Shown here one piece after another: positions 58,159 through 64,000 of a stretch of 64,000 nt of DNA. Below the pieces are notes generated by a model. It was not told the DNA's origin and made no database searches. It saw nothing but the letters and a program-made list of their open reading frames with translations. Made by a program: the position numbers and the translations under genes. This DNA is from CAYPPG01 sp964412555 (GTDB lineage: Bacteria > Hinthialibacterota > Hinthialibacteria > Hinthialibacterales > Hinthialibacteraceae). Position 1 is the first letter of the stretch. The number at the start of each line of letters is the position of its first letter. The stretch is from NCBI GenBank assembly GCA_964412555.1, contig CAYPPG010000013.1:1-64000 (forward strand). Reading direction: 5' to 3'.

Positions 58159-59214
58159 ATGAGAGTTGGTAAAATGTTAACGAATCAAGATATGTTTTCG
58201 AGCGTGCTTGTTGATCCATCCATCAACGAGAATCTGTATCTTGAAAATTTCGAAGTCGAATTGGTCGAAAAACTGGAAACGTATTTGGATGATTTTTATG
58301 GTTATCTGATCGATAAAGGGCTAAAAGAGGAAACGGCAGAGAAACATACAGCGAATGCCGAGCTTTTTCTGATTCAATATCACGCCTTTCAACATTTGAA
58401 AGAGGCTAATCAAATCACGACGGATGAGATTTACGATTTTCTTGGCCTTTGGTATTTTCAAAAGATCAACCACCCCACACAAACCGATATTGTTACGATC
58501 CTGACTTCCCTCAAAAGATTATTCTCTTTTTTAGCGGATCAATCGGTTATCGATACTCAACTGGAAGCCTCCCTTAAATCGGTATGTACGGATAAGAAAT
58601 ATTTTCTGGATTGCCTGGATGAATTCAAAGCCAATCCTCCTATGTGGGATGATGAAGACTGGACAGACGAGGAACTCCAGGATTTTGTCTCCGATTTTGT
58701 CGAATCCATTGCCGATGACAACACATACGATGAGGGGATCGATGAGATCATCCCGAATGATTTCGAAAAAAAATCCTTAAAGGATATTATCAGCCAACTC
58801 AACACGATGATTTCTCCCCAATGTCCGCGCGATAATGTGATTTCACTGGATTCGAAACGTTCGAAAGAAGCGCCAACTTCCTCTCCACCTGCAATCGTTC
58901 GGAAACCTCCCAAAACAGCCGAATCTCTCAATGAACATGCTCTAGAACTCCATCGGGCAAATCTTATTTTTATCCGCTGGCTGGACCGCTACAACAGCCA
59001 TCCCGCGGATCTCCCTCCCCAGCCATTTCGCATCTGTATTGTGCTGGACAACTTGATCACGTTTTTACTGAGCCACTTGGAAGAAGAGGATATCACAAAA
59101 CAAGAAGTGGAATTGGGTCATGAAATGCTTGATTTGATGGATCGTATGTTGTGGTCTGCCCGCCTGCAAATTGCAAAAGAAATGGAACTTGACTTGAGAC
59201 AATTTTACCTCTGA
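58159..59214 (+). CDS. Hypothetical protein with integrase SAM-like N-terminal domain
   Basis: A 351-residue cytoplasmic protein. Residues 35-130 resemble the core-binding, SAM-like domain of tyrosine recombinases (YLDDFYGYLIDKGLKEETAE, FLGLWYFQKINHPTQTDIVT, LTSLKRLFSFLADQSVID), but no catalytic R-H-R-Y domain follows. Instead there is a very acidic stretch (about 160-205, WDDEDWTDEELQDFVSDF) and a helical C-terminus. Function unknown. ATG 58159 is reported; ATG 58174 is possible. Alone on its strand. Confidence 0.55.
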   Translation: MRVGKMLTNQDMFSSVLVDPSINENLYLENFEVELVEKLETYLDDFYGYLIDKGLKEETAEKHTANAELFLIQYHAFQHLKEANQITTDEIYDFLGLWYFQKINHPTQTDIVTILTSLKRLFSFLADQSVIDTQLEASLKSVCTDKKYFLDCLDEFKANPPMWDDEDWTDEELQDFVSDFVESIADDNTYDEGIDEIIPNDFEKKSLKDIISQLNTMISPQCPRDNVISLDSKRSKEAPTSSPPAIVRKPPKTAESLNEHALELHRANLIFIRWLDRYNSHPADLPPQPFRICIVLDNLITFLLSHLEEEDITKQEVELGHEMLDLMDRMLWSARLQIAKEMELDLRQFYL

Positions 59215-59301
59215 TGAACCATACCGATGACAACGATTTCTACCCCGCATGATTAAAAAATCGATGCCCGGATAATTTAATTGAAATGTCGTATCTTAAA
59301 G

Positions 59302-61209
59302 CTACTTTGAAGATTCGTTTTTATTCTCTTCCTGTATATTTTTAGAAATCGTGATCGAAAAACAGGCTCCTCCTTCTTTTCGATTGAACGCCTGGATTCG
59401 TCCTCCGTGAAAATCTTCAATAATGGATTTCACCCACGATAATCCCAATCCGCCGCCACTGCTTCCTTTCTTCGTGGAAAATCCGGATTGAAAGATACGG
59501 TCTATCTCCATTTCAGGCATGAGTTTCCCTTCCGAGTTACGAATTCCGGGACCATTATCACTGACCATGATAATAAAGGAGTTTGAATCCTTTTCCTGTA
59601 ATCGAACTCCGATCTCCCCTTCCCGATGGACCGGTTCACTTTGTTGAATGGCCTGCGAGGCATTGTTGAGCAAATTGAACAATCCCATACGCAATAAACG
59701 AGGCTCAAGATAAATCGGCTCGGATTCGTCCAGATGAGTGTGAATCGTCAAATTTTTCGAGGTGGATAATTGAAATAGTGTAACAACTTCATCTAGCAAT
59801 TCATGAAGATGTGTTCTCTCATACTGTGGCTTCCGAGTATATCCGACGGAGCGGTAAATATTCACCATTTCTTGCAAAAAATGTAAATTGTTCTTTAATC
59901 CTTCGACAGCGTCCTGAAAGAAATGCCCTCTCTCGGAATCCATTTGCACGATCCCCATATCGAGGGAACGTTGAATCGTATCCAAATCCCATTTGCCGGA
60001 CGCAATGATATTGGTTAAATCGTGCCCCATATTGGTTGCCAGGTTGATTCCAAAACGATTCCTTTCTTCTGTAAGCGTCTGGCTTCGTGTGAATGCCCGT
60101 GCCAATCCATACTCGATCTGACGTTTGATTTCATTGCCAATCGCATACCTTTCCTCTTGGACACTCTCTTTGGAGGGTGTGAAAGATAACCTTATTAGCC
60201 CGATCAACTGCCCTCCGATAAACAGAGAAACCAAAAGAGTATTCGAATCCTGAAATCGAAGTGCTTCGCTCTTTTCCGAAAAGGGGATCAAATCTTTTTC
60301 AATAGAATTGTTATTGTTTATGGGAATCAATTGTTGTTTGTCTCTATTATACTGAAAACTATCCGCCTGATGTAAAGGATAAATCCGCTTGACAGCCTCC
60401 GGAACGATCCGTAAGAACCGATGAACCACTTCTCCATTATCGGCCAATGCATGAAGCGAATCGACAATACGATCCACCTCAAGCCCGAAATAGACTTCCC
60501 TCTGATTTCTCGCCAAATGGTTAAACGCTTTTTCGACATCGTGGCTGGGTTTGCCGATTAACGTGACACGATCCGATTGAATCATTTGCTCGATCGCACT
60601 GCCAACCCGCAAAAAAGGACGAAATACCTTTTGATGCAGCCAAAAATACACCAGCCATGTAAGAAGTACAAAGATCAAAGCGTAAATTCGATATTGTTGC
60701 ACCATCGCTTCAATTTGAGGCCATCCTTTAGGCGTTGCGTAATAAACCGTCAAACGGATGTCAAGGCGTCCAACAGGAGCATGAAATGACCGGGAAAACA
60801 GGCAGTTATTCCAGGTATTGAAGCGATACATTTTTGAATCGTTCCGGTACTCGGCAACGATTTCATTATCCTCGTTTTTCAAAATAATCCAAAACCAAGG
60901 ATGATCCCCTTGAATGATTTTCGGCGCTTCTTGATCCAAATATTTTTTGGCTGCATTCGTATATTTCAAGGAGTCTTGATATTGGCTATTTAACGTACTC
61001 AACCGTCTTTGTAGCGGATGGATAATTTCCAACAGTTTCTCGAATTCCGCCTCCGAATCGTAAAAAATCCGCTCTTTTTTCTTCAACACAAAGATCATAT
61101 CCAACAAAGCCAAAGAGAATATATCGATCACCAAAATAGTAAGGATAGGAATATATCTCAAAAATATGGCACGGGAAATCAAGAGACGTTTACGCTTGGA
61201 TGAATTCAT
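59302..61209 (-). CDS. Membrane sensor histidine kinase
   Basis: A 635-residue kinase. Two membrane helices (about 18-40 and 177-193) flank a periplasmic domain of about 135 residues. A GAF-like segment (about 240-370) is followed by the phosphoacceptor region NLATNMGHDLTNIIASGKWD with the candidate His near 395, N box MGLFNLLNNASQAIQ, G1 VSDNGPGI and G2 GSSGGGLGLSWVKSI. GHDL differs from the standard HE motif and is typical of the HisKA_3-less NtrB-like group. No response regulator is adjacent. Signal unknown. Confidence 0.85.
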   Translation of the reverse strand: MNSSKRKRLLISRAIFLRYIPILTILVIDIFSLALLDMIFVLKKKERIFYDSEAEFEKLLEIIHPLQRRLSTLNSQYQDSLKYTNAAKKYLDQEAPKIIQGDHPWFWIILKNEDNEIVAEYRNDSKMYRFNTWNNCLFSRSFHAPVGRLDIRLTVYYATPKGWPQIEAMVQQYRIYALIFVLLTWLVYFWLHQKVFRPFLRVGSAIEQMIQSDRVTLIGKPSHDVEKAFNHLARNQREVYFGLEVDRIVDSLHALADNGEVVHRFLRIVPEAVKRIYPLHQADSFQYNRDKQQLIPINNNNSIEKDLIPFSEKSEALRFQDSNTLLVSLFIGGQLIGLIRLSFTPSKESVQEERYAIGNEIKRQIEYGLARAFTRSQTLTEERNRFGINLATNMGHDLTNIIASGKWDLDTIQRSLDMGIVQMDSERGHFFQDAVEGLKNNLHFLQEMVNIYRSVGYTRKPQYERTHLHELLDEVVTLFQLSTSKNLTIHTHLDESEPIYLEPRLLRMGLFNLLNNASQAIQQSEPVHREGEIGVRLQEKDSNSFIIMVSDNGPGIRNSEGKLMPEMEIDRIFQSGFSTKKGSSGGGLGLSWVKSIIEDFHGGRIQAFNRKEGGACFSITISKNIQEENKNESSK

Positions 61210-61374
61210 GATCCTCGTAAAAAACCTGATCGTATCGATTTGAATTTGTTTCGATTATCGATGCAAAAAGGGAAGTTGACAATAGATGATTAAGATGGAA
61301 GAAAAAATCGAAGTGAAAAAATAGGATAGAATGAAATTACAGCGACTATTGGTAAGCGAACAAGTATGCAATGG

Positions 61375-62073
61375 TCAACGCATCGTGACAACTGTTTTCA
61401 CCTCGCCAGACTCAGAAGGGTCCTCGTTTTTCTCCGGCCGAACTAATTTCACACCGCGAACAACCGTAATCAAATCTTGGTAATCGTTATTCGTCGAGAA
61501 TTCCCAACACAAAATATACCAATCCGGTTTTGTTCCATTTACTGTTGTATACGGATAAATACGTGCTTTATGGGTATCACCTTTGAAACGTTCAATTTGT
61601 TCATTTAAACCATCTTGGGTATAGACTGTTTCCCCTTTTTCTGAAAAATCCGGGTTGAAGTTCGCACTTTGGACGAAAAAGCCAATCGGTTCCGTACCGG
61701 GATCAAAGAAATAAGGACCGAGCGGTTCCGCCGGTAATCCAATGATCCTGTTCTGATCGCCGGCCTTTGGCCCGCAAATGAACAGAGAATGAAGGTTCTG
61801 TGTATCGGCAATCGGATAATATCCGAAGCGAACCTCCGAGACATCTTCCTGTACTCCAAACGAATATTTTGCAACAAGAACCACTTCTACGGTTTCCGCC
61901 GATTTGGCAAAAATGCCTTGAATCGGTCCTTCAACAACAATATGTTCATCGAGCGCAACGATCACACCTAACTCATCGAATACATTTTGCATAGACGGTT
62001 CTTGCTCCGCGGGAACAGCAAAGAGCACAGAACAACATAACAGTCCAAACACCACAACAATATCTCTCATCAT
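61375..62073 (-). CDS. Hypothetical exported protein
   Basis: A 232-residue exported protein of unknown function. Signal peptide MMRDIVVVFGLLCCSVLFAV. The mature part is rich in short beta strands with no recognised domain: PIQGIFAKSAETVEVVLVAK and FFVQSANFNPDFSEK near its middle, and DWYILCWEFSTNNDYQDLIT near the end. ATG 62073 is chosen because AGGAG lies 5 bases upstream (an adjacent ATG follows at 62070); ATG 62106 is in frame. It lies between two kinase genes on the same strand. Confidence 0.6.
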   Translation of the reverse strand: MMRDIVVVFGLLCCSVLFAVPAEQEPSMQNVFDELGVIVALDEHIVVEGPIQGIFAKSAETVEVVLVAKYSFGVQEDVSEVRFGYYPIADTQNLHSLFICGPKAGDQNRIIGLPAEPLGPYFFDPGTEPIGFFVQSANFNPDFSEKGETVYTQDGLNEQIERFKGDTHKARIYPYTTVNGTKPDWYILCWEFSTNNDYQDLITVVRGVKLVRPEKNEDPSESGEVKTVVTMR

Positions 62074-62211
62074 TTTTTCTCCTTTTCTAGCAATTCCAAA
62101 AATCATTGTGTCAATCCAAGTATCCTAGAAAGAAGAAGCATAAAAATCAAACCCTCACGGTTCGGCTAATCGGCAGGAATCAAATAGGGATTGATTCTCT
62201 TAGGAAAAAAA

Positions 62212-64000
62212 TTATTGTACATTGGAATCAATCGTATTTGAATCAAGTACTTTTCGAATCTGACGGATCATTTCAGAAGGCCGATAGGGTTTTTGAACAT
62301 ACTCAGCCACATTCAAATACACTAACTGTTCAAGATCATCTTTCTCCGAATATCCGCTACTTACAATAACCTTTACATCCGTATCTATTTCTCGAAGCTT
62401 TTCCAAAAATTCACGGCCGGACAAGAAGGGCATAGATAGATCCAGAATAATCAATTGAATTTCATTGCGATTTTGTCGATACACAGATAATCCTTGATTT
62501 CCATCCGACGCGGTGAAAACATGATATCCATGCCGCTCCAGGATGGTTCGCCCCAGATCTAAGATCATCTCTTCATCATCGATAAGCAAAAGATTCTCTT
62601 TTCCTCCTCGCAGAGGTTCTTGCCGATCTTCTGCCTGTTTCTCTCCATCAGTTTGATCTACAGGAAAATAAACCGAAAAGGTAGTGCCAATACCAGCTTC
62701 ACTTTGAAGTTCGATCCATCCTTTGTGTTGCTTGGCAATTCCATACACACTGGCCAATCCCAGTCCGGTTCCTTTCCCGATATCTTTGGTCGTATAAAAC
62801 GGTTCAAAGACATGCTCGCAAATAGCGGGTTCCATACCTTTTCCGTTATCCGAAACCGTAAGAACAACATAGTTCCCCTGTTGGGCCTCGGGATGTTGAT
62901 TACAATGATCGACATCCAGCAATTGTGTGGTAGTTTGCACGGTAATTACAAATGGATCGTTACGTCTTTCGGGATATATTTTACCGTTGATGATATCGAG
63001 GATTGCATCGCGTGAATTCACGAACAAATTCATGAGAATTGTATTGAGTTGCCCCACATCTCCTCGAATGTTGGGTAGATCATCTCCTTCAATGAGTCGG
63101 ATATCAATACGGCGATCAATCGTTTCGCGAGCCAATTGGGACACTTCGCTGGCAATACGATTCAAATCAATGGTTTTTAAAGCGACTTGGGATTTACGGC
63201 TAAAAGCAAGTAGTTGCTGGACTAATTCCGCGGCTCGCTCGGCTGCGTTTCGCGCCGACAGCAAAAATCTACGTTTATCCTCAGATACTTTCGACTCTAC
63301 AAGACTGAGATTTCCGATGACAGCTGTCAACAAATTATTGAAATCGTGAGCCACTCCCCCCGCTAACTGCCCTACAGCTTCCATCTTCGACGATTGTCTC
63401 AATTGCGTTTCGAGTTTTTCCTTTTCCTGTTCCGACCGTTTTCGGTCGGTGATATCTTGGAGAATACCTAGAGAACCGACTACATTTCCCTCTTCGTCCC
63501 GCACTTGTATGGCGGCATTGGCGAGCCATTTTTCTACTCCATCCCGGGTGATGATTCGATAATCTGCCCGCCAACTCACTCCTTCTTCTCCCCGGGCTTT
63601 TTGCACCGCTTCATCGATGCTCATTCCTTTCAAATTACCGAGTAGAACAATCTCATATTCCAGAGAAAGCCATACATCCACATTAAATTCATCAGCGGAA
63701 TAGCCTGTCAAATCCTTAATCCTTGCCCCGACAAATTCATACGAGTTTGTAAGGTAATTCTGGTAATATGGCACGGCGTCCGCCACTTCGATTGCCGCAC
63801 GATACAATTTTTCGCTTTCTTGCAACGCCGCCGTACGAATTTCCACAATCTCTTCCAAGTTTTTTACATATTTGATGAGTTGCCTCTTCGTTACAACGGC
63901 ATAAATGGAAAGACATATCAATAAAACAAATATACCCACAAGGAAAGGCTTGAACCACAAATATTCAGTCAACGGAATAGCCACTACTGTGAATGAACTG
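62212..64000 (-). CDS. Hybrid sensor histidine kinase, 5' end beyond window
   Basis: The frame stays open to the right edge (SFTVVAIPLTEYLWFKPFLV and upstream), so the N-terminus is missing. Visible order: end of a probable Y_Y_Y-type periplasmic domain, one membrane helix (VGIFVLLICLSIYAV), a PAS domain, HisKA with GQLAGGVAHDFNNLLTAVIG, HATPase (NLFVNSRDAI, VSDNGKGM, GKGTGLGLASVYG), then a REC domain with LLIDDEEMILDL and phosphoacceptor Asp in LIILDLSMP. The first part suggests a propeller-type sugar sensor, but this lies outside the window. The kinase may control nearby saccharolytic genes. Confidence 0.87.
   Translation of the reverse strand, partial: SSFTVVAIPLTEYLWFKPFLVGIFVLLICLSIYAVVTKRQLIKYVKNLEEIVEIRTAALQESEKLYRAAIEVADAVPYYQNYLTNSYEFVGARIKDLTGYSADEFNVDVWLSLEYEIVLLGNLKGMSIDEAVQKARGEEGVSWRADYRIITRDGVEKWLANAAIQVRDEEGNVVGSLGILQDITDRKRSEQEKEKLETQLRQSSKMEAVGQLAGGVAHDFNNLLTAVIGNLSLVESKVSEDKRRFLLSARNAAERAAELVQQLLAFSRKSQVALKTIDLNRIASEVSQLARETIDRRIDIRLIEGDDLPNIRGDVGQLNTILMNLFVNSRDAILDIINGKIYPERRNDPFVITVQTTTQLLDVDHCNQHPEAQQGNYVVLTVSDNGKGMEPAICEHVFEPFYTTKDIGKGTGLGLASVYGIAKQHKGWIELQSEAGIGTTFSVYFPVDQTDGEKQAEDRQEPLRGGKENLLLIDDEEMILDLGRTILERHGYHVFTASDGNQGLSVYRQNRNEIQLIILDLSMPFLSGREFLEKLREIDTDVKVIVSSGYSEKDDLEQLVYLNVAEYVQKPYRPSEMIRQIRKVLDSNTIDSNVQ

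Overview
The window reads as chromosomal DNA of a Gram-negative, polysaccharide-degrading, uncultured-type bacterium. The Gram-negative call rests on a LolD-type ATPase, several lipoproteins, an ECF sigma/FecR pair and exported beta-sandwich and beta-propeller proteins. Three pseudopilins with an FTLIELLIVVAII...NFLNAQ N-terminus, two Gfo/Idh/MocA oxidoreductases, an ApbE with an N-terminal RRDFF segment and EutN/CcmL microcompartment proteins recall Planctomycetes-like or candidate-phylum lineages such as Sumerlaeota or Hydrogenedentota. That placement is inference from style, not a phylogeny. No rRNA, tRNA or CRISPR array was recognised.

Layout, 1-25 kb: a WD40 fragment at the edge; a PL11 rhamnogalacturonan lyase and a secreted multidomain protein; a MazEF-type toxin-antitoxin (TA) pair; an ECF sigma / FecR / large carboxypeptidase-regulatory-like operon (7.0-11.1 kb); a TPR lipoprotein, dtd, nfo, a PadR regulator with an obvious operator, a second (RelE-type) TA pair, ctaB, then apbE-doxX-Gfo/Idh/MocA. 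At 22.6-24.1 kb a NAGS-like acetyltransferase precedes three consecutive EutN/CcmL (BMC-P) shell-vertex genes with no shell hexamer gene nearby.

Layout, 25-38 kb: an acetyltransferase, a sialidase-like propeller, purM, a tandem LecA-like lectin-domain protein, and a stand-alone IMP cyclohydrolase domain of PurH. A 5.5-kb decayed Tn3-family transposon (31807-37352) follows. It has 38-bp terminal inverted repeats and is flanked by a 4-of-5 matching 5-bp target duplication. It sits inside a RelE-like toxin gene, which is restored in frame when the element and one duplication copy are removed. It carries a polygalacturonase-like beta-helix protein and a putative glycosidase, plus broken tnpR and tnpA. 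The partner antitoxin upstream carries two in-frame stops.

Layout, 38-64 kb: a repeat-rich intergenic region, an LVIVD-repeat protein, a DUF192 lipoprotein, a surface-glycan cluster (CgeB-like GT, two GT4, O-antigen ligase/TPR, LolD), then an operon of a PD40/CxxCH protein, a TMTC-like membrane TPR protein and the L-rhamnose transporter RhaT. Two more pseudopilins, another Gfo/Idh/MocA enzyme and two sensor kinases close the window; the last kinase runs off the right edge.

A common thread is pectin/rhamnose use: PL11 lyase, RhaT, GH28/GH49-like enzyme on the transposon, and BMC vertex proteins of the kind used in rhamnose/fucose metabolosomes. The link between these loci is a hypothesis.
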